Below are positions 51,330-58,693 of a stretch of DNA of 64,000 nt, in pieces. Positions within the stretch are counted from its first letter, which is position 1; every line of letters starts with the position of its first letter. This DNA is from an uncultured Phycisphaerales bacterium (lineage in GTDB: Bacteria; Planctomycetota; Phycisphaerae; Phycisphaerales; UBA1924), in NCBI GenBank assembly GCA_937871915.1, contig CALMPG010000187.1, forward strand, positions 17,203-81,202. Reading direction: 5' to 3'. Both the position numbers and the translations under genes were made by a program. The notes below the pieces were generated by a model that did no database searches, was not told where the DNA came from, and was given only the letters and a program-made list of their open reading frames with translations.

Positions 51330-51517
51330 GCAAGGTCCTTTCGAAGAACGCCCGCGCCAAACCTCCTCGGCACAGGGAACTGCCCGACATCCAATGTCGC
51401 AGACATGCCCCGCCATTGCGGGGCGGGCCACCGAATCCCGAACTCCGCCGCCGGCCGACCCCCAAAGCGGAGACTCGCGCCGAACCCCGCCCGCCCCCGT
51501 CCGGTAGAGTGCCTTCC

Positions 51518-52546
51518 ATGGCCGACTCCCACCCCCGCTCCCGACCCCGTTGGCCGCTCCTCGCGGGTCTGGCCTGGCTGGGAGTGCTCGCCGGCGCGTC
51601 TGTCGCCACCCTGGCCCTGGCCCGGTCCGACACCCTCGCCGAGGTCGGCCCGCGCATGCTCACCGCCCACTACGCGGCCTTCATGTCCCAAACCTTCGCC
51701 TACCACGCCGCTCTGGCCATGCTCCCCGCCATCGCCCTGGGCCTGCTGGCCCGGCGACGGCGACTCGCCCTCGCCGCCGCGCTCGTGCTCGCCCTCGGCG
51801 CGGCCCCCGAACTCCCCGGCCTCTGGCCCCATCGCTCACCGGCCGGCTCGGGCGAGGTCCTCAAAATCATGAGCATCAACCTCATGTACGGCCACAGCGA
51901 CGCCGGTCTGCTCCTCGAGCAGATCGGGGCCGAGTCTCCCGATGTGCTGGTGTTCCAGGAGTGGACCCCGCAAGCCGAGCGCTCGCTGGGTGGAGAACTG
52001 CGCACGGTCTACCCCCACCCCATCGAACAACCTCGCGACGACGCCTTCGGCCAGGCGGTCCTCTGCAAGCGGGCCCTCGTAGGCACCCCGCGCACATTCC
52101 CGCCCGTTCCCGGCTTCGCCGAACCTCAGATCACCTTCACCATCATCCACGATCGCCGGCCCCTCCAGATCACAAACGTGCACCTCCTCCCCCCGGTGGG
52201 CCGGACCTACTTCCAGCACCAGCGCGCCGGAGCCGCCCGCCTCGCGGCCTGGCTCGGCGATACCGCCCGCGACGACCGCTCCGACCTCCTCCTCGGCGAC
52301 TTCAACACCGCCCGCCGAACCGGAACGCTCTCCGGCCTGCGAGCCGCCGGGCTCTCGGAAGCGCAATCACAGGCCGGGTGGTGGCGCGGCTCAACCTGGC
52401 CCCGCACCGGAGTCCTCCGCTGGGCCCCGGGCATCCGCCTCGACCACGCCCTCCTTCGAGACACCCTCGAGTGCGTCGAGGCCCGCACGGGCGAGGACTT
52501 CGGCTCCGACCACCGCCCCGTCATCGTCCGCGTCCGATGGCGCTAA
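51518..52546 (+). CDS. endonuclease/exonuclease/phosphatase-family membrane protein
   Basis: A 342-residue protein with three N-terminal hydrophobic segments (about 13-33, 55-75, 80-100) and then an EEP domain: MSINLMYGHSD near 111, VFQEWTPQAER with the metal Glu near 145, NVHLLPP near 215, LLGDFNTA near 255 and FGSDHRPVIVRVRW at the end. Metal-binding and catalytic residues are present, so it is a likely phosphodiesterase acting in the periplasm or at the membrane. The ATG at 51518 is chosen by the first helix. Confidence 0.88.
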   Translation: MADSHPRSRPRWPLLAGLAWLGVLAGASVATLALARSDTLAEVGPRMLTAHYAAFMSQTFAYHAALAMLPAIALGLLARRRRLALAAALVLALGAAPELPGLWPHRSPAGSGEVLKIMSINLMYGHSDAGLLLEQIGAESPDVLVFQEWTPQAERSLGGELRTVYPHPIEQPRDDAFGQAVLCKRALVGTPRTFPPVPGFAEPQITFTIIHDRRPLQITNVHLLPPVGRTYFQHQRAGAARLAAWLGDTARDDRSDLLLGDFNTARRTGTLSGLRAAGLSEAQSQAGWWRGSTWPRTGVLRWAPGIRLDHALLRDTLECVEARTGEDFGSDHRPVIVRVRWR

Positions 52547-52580
52547 ACGCGCCACGCCCCCGCTCCCATAGACTGCGCGC

Positions 52581-54368
52581 ATGAGCACCTCCGCGCCCCG
52601 CCGATCCCCCTCCATCCTCTGTGCCGGCCTGGCCATCGTGCTCTCCAGCCCCGCGTCGCAAGCCGACGCGCCGGAGCAACCCTCGTTCGCCCGGACCTTC
52701 CCGCGCCACGCCGTCGCCGCCGATCACCCCATCGCCTCCGCCGCGGGCGCGGCCATCCTCGCCAAGGGCGGCAACGCCGTGGACGCCGCCGTCGCCGCCA
52801 GCTTCACCCTCAGCGTCGTTCGACCCTTCTCCTGCGGCATCGGCGGCGGCGGATTCATGGTCATCGTGCTCCCCGCCCGCGACGGCAAACCCGCCGTCAC
52901 CACCGCCATCAACTACCGTGAGACGTGCCCCGCCGCCGTCGGCCCCGACTTATTCGAGCCCCTCGACGACGACGCCCCCCGCCGCGCCGGGAAAGCCGTG
53001 GCCACCCCCGGCACCATCGCCGGCCTGCTCTACGCCCTCGACAAGTACGGAACAATGAAGCGAGCCGACGTCCTCGCCCCCGCCATCCACGCCGCACGCG
53101 ACGGCTTCACCGCCGACGAGGCCTACGCCAAGGCCGCCAAGGACACCATCGCCAAGTTCGAGTCCCCCGACCACAAAGACTGGAAGACGCGCTTCGCGTT
53201 CACCTGGGAGCGATTCCTCGGCTCCGGCAAGATCTCTCTCGGCGATCGCATCGTGCTCCCCGAACAGGCCCGCGCCCTCGAGCTGATCGCACGCGACGGC
53301 ATCGACGCCCTGACCAACGGCGACCTCGGCAAGGCCATCTGCGCCGCCGCGGCCAAGGCCGACGGCCTGCTCACCATCGGCGACCTGCGAAACTACCGGG
53401 TCTCCGAGGTCCAGCCGCTCCGCATCGACTCCGGCCTCCTCGGCCGCACCCTCATCACCATGCCCCCGCCCTCCAGCGGCGGCGTCGCCATGGGCGAGAC
53501 CCTCGGCATCATGCAGCGCCGCGACTCCACAAAGCTCATCGCCGCCGGCGAGTGGCCCCAGTACACCCACGTCATGATCGAGTCCTTCAAGCACGCCTTC
53601 GCCGACCGTGCCGAGTGGATGGCCGACCCCGCCTTCGTCGACGTCCCCGTCGAACGCCTCCTCAGCGACGAGTACCTCCTCGAGCGCTCGCTGAGCATGT
53701 TCCCCACCCAGGCCATGGCCCCGGAGATGTACGGAACCCGCGCCGCCGAACCCGCCGGCGCCAACGACGACGGCGGCACCAGCCACCTCTGCGTCGCCGA
53801 CTCGCGCGCCGGCGCGGTCTCCTGCACCGAGACCATCAACCTCACCTTCGGCTCCCTCGTCGCCGTCCCCGAGTTCGGCTTCATCCTCAACGACCAGATG
53901 GACGACTTCACGACCAAACGAGACCAGAAGAACGCCTTCGGCCTCGTCCAATCTCCCAAAAACCTCCCCGCCCCCGGCAAGCGCCCCCTGAGCAGCATGA
54001 CCCCCACCATCGTGCTCACAAACGACGGCGCGGTCGATGCCGTCGTCGGCGCCAGCGGCGGCCCGCGCATCATCACCGGCACCACCCAGGTGCTCCTCAG
54101 CTCCTACCTCCTCTCTCTCGACGCGGCCCAGTCCGTCTCCCGACCCCGCCTCCACCACCAATGGATGCCCAACATGCTCGAGATGGAGGAGAACTACCCC
54201 GGCACCTGGAACGGCCTCGCCGTGCCGCTCTGGATGTCCAAACTCCACCACCAGCAACGGCCCGGCCCGCCCACCGACCACGCCTGCGTCCAGTTCATCC
54301 GCAAGACCGACAAGGGCTGGGACGCCGCCTGCGACCCCCGCAAGGGCGGCAGCCCCGCCGGCAGGTAG
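52581..54368 (+). CDS. ggt: gamma-glutamyltransferase
   Basis: A 595-residue exported Ntn-hydrolase that splits glutathione and transfers gamma-glutamyl groups; the precursor cuts itself into two chains. Residues 1-28 are a signal peptide. GIGGGGFMVIV near 92 and the oxyanion region PPPSSGGVAMGE near 295 are typical; the nucleophile Thr is in DGGTSHLCVAD near 398. SMTPTIV near 475 completes the small-subunit signature. The ATG at 52581 begins the signal peptide. It is 35 bases after the EEP gene and may be in one operon. Confidence 0.95.
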   Translation: MSTSAPRRSPSILCAGLAIVLSSPASQADAPEQPSFARTFPRHAVAADHPIASAAGAAILAKGGNAVDAAVAASFTLSVVRPFSCGIGGGGFMVIVLPARDGKPAVTTAINYRETCPAAVGPDLFEPLDDDAPRRAGKAVATPGTIAGLLYALDKYGTMKRADVLAPAIHAARDGFTADEAYAKAAKDTIAKFESPDHKDWKTRFAFTWERFLGSGKISLGDRIVLPEQARALELIARDGIDALTNGDLGKAICAAAAKADGLLTIGDLRNYRVSEVQPLRIDSGLLGRTLITMPPPSSGGVAMGETLGIMQRRDSTKLIAAGEWPQYTHVMIESFKHAFADRAEWMADPAFVDVPVERLLSDEYLLERSLSMFPTQAMAPEMYGTRAAEPAGANDDGGTSHLCVADSRAGAVSCTETINLTFGSLVAVPEFGFILNDQMDDFTTKRDQKNAFGLVQSPKNLPAPGKRPLSSMTPTIVLTNDGAVDAVVGASGGPRIITGTTQVLLSSYLLSLDAAQSVSRPRLHHQWMPNMLEMEENYPGTWNGLAVPLWMSKLHHQQRPGPPTDHACVQFIRKTDKGWDAACDPRKGGSPAGR

Positions 54369-54481
54369 GCCACGGTGGCGGCCGTAGTGGTCGAGTCTGT
54401 GCACCGCACTCTCGGCCGACCTCTGCCAAAGTGTGCGGAGGTCTCTGGTGTGGGGGCTCGGAGCAACCCATACCCATCGAG

Positions 54482-54994
54482 ATGAATCGTCGTGACGTGC
54501 TCAAGGCCGGCGCCCTCGCCGGAGACCTCGGGTTGACGCTCGGCTCGGGCCGCATCGCCCGGCGCCCCATGGCCGGCGAACCTCCCCCAACGCCGGCCCC
54601 GCCCCCCGCGCGCGGGCGAGTCCTCCGCGTCGCCCAATGCCTCCACCACCTCCGGAGCCTCGCCGACAAACCCGAGCTCGTTCTCACCGGCGGCGACCTG
54701 ATCATGGACTCGTTCGCACAGGACGCCGCGCGCACGCGAACCCTCTGAGACCCCTGGAACACCACGCGCAAGGACCATTGCTCCCTCCCCGTCGAGCGCC
54801 GCATCGGCAACCACGACATCTGGGGCTGGAACAAGAAAAAGTGCGCCATCACCGGCCCCAAGGACCCCATCGCCAAGAAGCACGAGGGCTCCATCTCGGA
54901 AATGATGTCCGACATGCCCCGGCTGGTGGACCTCTACAGCGACGGGAGCCTCGAGCGGACCTGCCAGCCCCACGGCTGGGCGGTCGAGCAATAG
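54482..54994 (+). pseudogene. decayed metallophosphatase (calcineurin-like) gene
   Basis: A reading frame with one in-frame TGA (54746-54748) and an internal loss. It starts with a twin-Arg-like leader (MNRRDVLKAGALAGDLGL) and keeps the metallophosphatase core KPELVLTGGDLIMDSFAQDA and, after the stop, RIGNHDIWGWNKKK (GNHD motif). In the intact family the stop position is Trp (L-W-D), so the change is probably TGG to TGA. The GNHD part then runs directly into a C-terminal-like LVDLYSDGS and stops at TAG 54994, so the central ~150 residues are missing, as is part of the region that should hold the first metal motif. It is co-directional with ggt. Confidence 0.85.
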
Positions 54995-55000
54995 CCGCGA

Positions 55001-55852
55001 TCAGCGCCCGCCCGACGAGCCCGGCTTGCTGTACGGATCGCCCGGCATCGTCTCCTGCGTCTGGATGACCTCCACCCGCTGGTTCGACTGGTGCCCCTGG
55101 ACGCTGTCGGCCCGGCCCGTGGCCCGCTCGTTGTCGGCGCACCCCGTGACGCGCAGCTGCTCGCGGGCCACGCCCTGCTTCACGAGTTCCTCTGACGCGG
55201 CCAGGGCCCGGTCGTACGCCAACCGCATGGCCCGCTGCGGGTTCCCGTTGGCCTCCGTCGCCGACACATGCCCGCGCACGTCCACCATCCAGCTCTTCCC
55301 GCGCACCAACTCCGCCGCCTGCGCCAGCGAGCGCTTGCCCTCGTCGTTGAGCTCGGAGTCGAGATCGTTGAAGTACGCGATCGCCACCGGCTGCACCCAG
55401 TTGCTCGTCCGGAGCGATTGCAGGTCGGCCTTGTCGCCGTCCACGCCCTTCTGCCTGGTCTGCCCCCCCTCCGTGGCCCGCTCCCGAAGCCGCCGCACCA
55501 GCGGAGCCTCGTGCGGGTCGGAGGAGTTGATGTCCACCGGATGGTTGAACGCCGAGCGCATCGCGATCGCAAAGTCCTCCATCTCCGGGGTGGTCTCGCT
55601 CGGATACTTGCCCTCGCCGCCGATCCCGCCCGTGGAGGGCTTCTGCATGTTCATCGCCAGCAGAATCACGAAGAACCCCATCATCAGCGCCACGTTGTCC
55701 GCGAACGAAATCAACCACTCCGGCGCGCCCTCGTGCTCCTCGTGGTCGCCCCCGCCGTGCGGCGCCCCGCCGTGGTGGCCATGGCCGCCGCCATGGCCGC
55801 CACCGCCGTGCTCCTCGCCCGCGCCATGCTCTGCCTTGTGTTCGTCCGACAT
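55001..55852 (-). CDS. motB: flagellar-motor stator protein MotB with His-rich N terminus
   Basis: A 283-residue stator subunit. The single transmembrane helix has the proton-channel Asp in WLISFADNVALMMGFFVILLAMNM near 46, and the OmpA-like peptidoglycan-binding domain follows (VDVRGHVSATEANGNPQRAM, then SNQRVEVIQ near 265). The first 44 residues hold about a dozen His with Gly and Glu, unlike most MotB proteins; this could bind metal or be disordered. The gene follows motA by 43 bases on the same strand. No other flagellar genes are visible, so the system lies elsewhere or the pair serves another proton-driven motor. Confidence 0.9.
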   Translation of the reverse strand: MSDEHKAEHGAGEEHGGGGHGGGHGHHGGAPHGGGDHEEHEGAPEWLISFADNVALMMGFFVILLAMNMQKPSTGGIGGEGKYPSETTPEMEDFAIAMRSAFNHPVDINSSDPHEAPLVRRLRERATEGGQTRQKGVDGDKADLQSLRTSNWVQPVAIAYFNDLDSELNDEGKRSLAQAAELVRGKSWMVDVRGHVSATEANGNPQRAMRLAYDRALAASEELVKQGVAREQLRVTGCADNERATGRADSVQGHQSNQRVEVIQTQETMPGDPYSKPGSSGGR

Positions 55853-55895
55853 CGCCGATCCTCGGTTCTATCCCCCAAGCCCGTGCCCCCCGCCC

Positions 55896-56678
55896 TCACG
55901 CCGCCAGCTTCAACTTGCCCCGCTGGAACTGCGGGATGAACGCCACCATCTTGTCCATCGTCGAGCGCGGGTTGTCCCCCGCCTGGATCGACAGGATGCC
56001 CTGGAGCATCATCTCCCGGGCCTGCATCTCCTCCGCCGAACGCAGCGCCAGCTTGTCGCCGATCGGCCCAGCGATCGCGTTGGCGATGATCGCCCCGTAC
56101 ATCGTCGCCACCACGGCCACGGCCAGCGCATGCCCCAGCGCGGCGATGTTGCCCGAACCCAGCTGCCCGAACATGCCCACCTGCCCCACCAGCGTTCCCA
56201 CCAGCCCGTACCCGGGCCCGTAGAGCTTGATGAGGTCGAAGAACTTCTTGCCCGACTTGTGCCGGTCCGCCATCGCCACCAGCTCGATCCTCAATGTCTG
56301 CTCGATCGCCTCCGGCGCCGACCCGTCCACGGCCATCTTCAGCCCGTTGGCCAGGAACGTGTCGTTGATCTTCGCGATCTCCGACTCCAGCGACAGGATG
56401 CCGTCGCGACGGGCCTTCTCCGCCATCGCCGAGATGATCGTCACCGTCTCCGCCGCGCCCTTGCCCTTGTGGAACAGGAACCGCTTGATGTACTTGGGCA
56501 CCTGCTTCATCTTGTCCATGGGCATCGCCATGAACGTGACCGAGATGGACCCGCCGCCCACCATCAACAGGCCCTCTTGCGAATAGAACATGGAGAAGTT
56601 GCCGTGGCTCACCTCGGTGAACACGTAGCCCAGGCAGCCCAGTCCGACGAGCAGGCCGATGATGCTGGCTTTGTCCAC
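55896..56678 (-). CDS. motA: flagellar-motor stator protein MotA
   Basis: A 260-residue inner-membrane stator protein with four helices. The family signature is present: the helix 3 region YGPGYGLVGTLVG near 150 and the helix 4 region AVVATMYGAIIANAIAGPIGDKL near 190, with the charged cytoplasmic loop in between (EQTLRIELVAMADRHKSG). The start is a GTG at 56678 with GGAGAAG 6 bases upstream; the frame reaches far upstream. It is followed by motB. Confidence 0.93.
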   Translation of the reverse strand: MDKASIIGLLVGLGCLGYVFTEVSHGNFSMFYSQEGLLMVGGGSISVTFMAMPMDKMKQVPKYIKRFLFHKGKGAAETVTIISAMAEKARRDGILSLESEIAKINDTFLANGLKMAVDGSAPEAIEQTLRIELVAMADRHKSGKKFFDLIKLYGPGYGLVGTLVGQVGMFGQLGSGNIAALGHALAVAVVATMYGAIIANAIAGPIGDKLALRSAEEMQAREMMLQGILSIQAGDNPRSTMDKMVAFIPQFQRGKLKLAA

Positions 56679-56963
56679 GAATCTTCTCCAGGAGTTCGAG
56701 CCGCCGTTCGTTCGCGTCCGGCAATCCAAACGAGCATCGGCAAGGAACGTGCGCGGGGTGACTGCCGTCCGGGAGGGATGTGCCGCCTTGGGGCCAAAGA
56801 GCGGTGCGGACGGCACAGACGGCGCGAGCGACCGGGGGCGATAACTCCCTCCGCGCGCCCCGCCGGTCCCCGGCCGGTCGGGCACCCACACCGCGCGGGA
56901 CTCGGGCTGGGCATTCGGACCACAACCGCCATCGGCGTGCGCCCCCCGATCTACCCTTGGGCG

Positions 56964-57974
56964 ATGTCCACCTGCGTCTTCCTCAACGGCAAGTTCTACG
57001 GTCCCGAGGGCGATCCTCCTCTCGCCGAGGCCCGCATCCCCGCCTTCGACGCCGGATTCCAGCACGCCGTCGGCCTCTTCGAGACCATGCTCGGCGGCGT
57101 CCTCCGGCGCGGCATCGAGGGCCCCCGCTCCCACGGCGAAGAGATCGAAACCTGGGCCCTCCACCTCGGCGAACATCTCGAGCGTCTCGCCTCCTCCGCC
57201 CGCGAACTCGGCCTGAGCGACATCCTGCGTACCGAGGCCCTCGGCCAGGCCGTGCTCGCCACCGTGGAACGCTCCGGCCTCGAGCGAGCCCGCGTCCGCC
57301 TCACCGTCTCCGGCGGAGACCTCGCCATGCTCGGGGCCGCCCTCTCCAAGGGAACCGAGGAGACCAAGCGGGCCCGCGTCGTCGATCCCACCATCATGAT
57401 CGTCGCCCAGCCCGCGACCGAGTACCCCGCCGCCATGTTCGAGCGCGGCGTCTCCTGCGCCCTCGCCGACCTGCGCGCCAACCCCCTCAACCCCTTCGAG
57501 GGACACAAGACCCTCAACTACTGGCCCCGCCTGCGCGAACTCCAGAAGGCCTCCGCCAAGGGCGCGGCCGAGGCCCTCGTCCTCGGCGTCACCAACCATG
57601 TCTGCTCCGGCTGCGTCAGCAACCTCCTGCTCGTCAAGGGCGAGCACCTCGTCACCCCCATCGCCCGCGGCGAGGAACAGGAAGTTGCCGGCAAGGACTC
57701 CGCCGCCATGCCCAGCCCGGTGCGCCCGGGCGTCACGCGCCAGTGGGCCATCGGCCGGGCCGAGCGTCTCGGCCTTCAGGTCCAGCGCCGCATGGTGACG
57801 TTGCAGGACGTCCTCGACGCCGACGAGGCCATGCTGACCAACTCCAGCTGGGGCGTGCTGCCCGTGGTGAGAGTCGAGGCCAACGCAATCGCCGCCGCAA
57901 CGCCCGGCCGCGTCGCGCACGACCTGCGCGACGCCTGGCTCACCGCGTTCCCCGCCATCGCCGATCCGCTCTGA
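56964..57974 (+). CDS. class IV aminotransferase (PLP; ADC lyase/branched-chain type)
   Basis: A 336-residue fold-type IV PLP enzyme. The signature is present: AGFQHAVGLFETMLGG near 31, LGEHLERLASSARELGL near 72, the Schiff-base Lys in PFEGHKTLNYWPRLREL near 180, and the N-terminal cofactor loop TNHVCSGCVSNLLLV near 213. The HKTLNYW form looks like 4-amino-4-deoxychorismate lyases. The C-terminal NSSWGVLPVVRVE is also typical. Substrate is not defined. ATG at 56964 (MSTCVFLNG). Confidence 0.9.
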   Translation: MSTCVFLNGKFYGPEGDPPLAEARIPAFDAGFQHAVGLFETMLGGVLRRGIEGPRSHGEEIETWALHLGEHLERLASSARELGLSDILRTEALGQAVLATVERSGLERARVRLTVSGGDLAMLGAALSKGTEETKRARVVDPTIMIVAQPATEYPAAMFERGVSCALADLRANPLNPFEGHKTLNYWPRLRELQKASAKGAAEALVLGVTNHVCSGCVSNLLLVKGEHLVTPIARGEEQEVAGKDSAAMPSPVRPGVTRQWAIGRAERLGLQVQRRMVTLQDVLDADEAMLTNSSWGVLPVVRVEANAIAAATPGRVAHDLRDAWLTAFPAIADPL

Positions 57975-58286
57975 TCACTCCCGCGGAATCACCCGCACGT
58001 TCCGCCGCCCATCCAGCGCTCCGTTGGGCGAGTGCAACCGATGGAACATCGCCCGCACCCGCGCGACCAGCGCCATCGCGACGAACACCGCCAGCCCGAT
58101 GAGCAGCGCGGGAATCACCAGCAGCGCCACCACGGCCACGAACACAAACAGCGCGGCAAACACCGCCACCCTCGCCACCCACGAGGGCTGCCGGACCGCG
58201 AACTGATACGCCCGCCCGGACGTCGAGGACACCGTTGTTGACCACCCGCGTGACATCGCACAATCGTAGGGAACCCCGCGCCCCAT
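57975..58286 (-). CDS. small membrane protein of unknown function
   Basis: A 103-residue protein with two adjoining hydrophobic segments (about 39-60 and 62-80; VAVFAALFVFVAVVALLVIP) and basic ends. The stop codon directly abuts the aminotransferase stop, convergent. The start could also be the ATG at 58256 (MSRGWSTT). No family recognised. Confidence 0.55.
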   Translation of the reverse strand: MGRGVPYDCAMSRGWSTTVSSTSGRAYQFAVRQPSWVARVAVFAALFVFVAVVALLVIPALLIGLAVFVAMALVARVRAMFHRLHSPNGALDGRRNVRVIPRE

Positions 58287-58325
58287 TTCGGCCCATGGTG
58301 CTAACCCCGAACTTGGCCGTGCCCA

Positions 58326-58590
58326 TCAAGAAAACAAGAACCCTTCGGGGACACCGAAGGGTGCTTGACGGGACGAGCGAGTCCCGGTTGGTTCCTGAGT
58401 TGTCGCCGGCGGTTTGAGTTGGTGTAGGTACCGCCCCTGCATCGGTCGCGCCCGGGAATCCCCGCTCGCGATCCGTGGGAAGAAATCCCGTAACCTGAGA
58501 AAATACACCGAGTTACACGCCCCGACAACACCCGGGGTCGCTATTCGAAGAGGGTTTCGATGCCTTCCAAGGATCCGCAGTATTATTAGC
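58326..58590 (-). ncRNA. structured RNA candidate ending in an intrinsic terminator
   Basis: Seven successive stem-loops lie on the minus strand: 58520-58524/58533-58537, 58490-58494/58512-58516, 58477-58480/58486-58489, 58446-58450/58467-58471 (with inner 58454-58456/58460-58462), 58408-58413/58430-58435, 58369-58374/58381-58386 and a terminal 58340-58348/58354-58362, the last followed by TTCTTGTTTTC. TAATAAT (58582-58588 complement) may be a -10 box. It matches no RNA family I know; a plus-strand dnaE leader is the alternative. Confidence 0.35.
58340..58362 (-). terminator. intrinsic terminator in the gap before dnaE
   Basis: A 9-bp stem (ACCCTTCGG with its complement, 5-base loop) is followed on the minus strand by TTCTTGTTTTC. 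No protein-coding gene ends just upstream of it on that strand, so it must end an RNA or an unseen transcript. Confidence 0.7.
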
Positions 58591-58693
58591 CGTGTTTGGT
58601 TTGCGGTAGGATTGTCGGCTAAGTCCCGGGAACCCTGTGGATCGAAGCGCGGTTGGTGAAAACACACCCCCGCACCGACTACCGTCCACCAGC

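Larger units (their letters stand above)
58287..58693. other. 407-base gap upstream of dnaE
   Basis: The gap separates the small membrane protein (minus) and dnaE (plus). It holds a chain of seven hairpins on the minus strand ending in a terminator (see next entry) and no clear promoter for dnaE. The unusual secondary structure suggests an RNA gene or a leader, not simply spacer DNA. Confidence 0.4.

Noticed and set aside
58301..58531. 76-codon minus-strand frame in the gap before dnaE
   Set aside because: Overlaps the hairpin chain and the terminator; no start signal or recognisable sequence.
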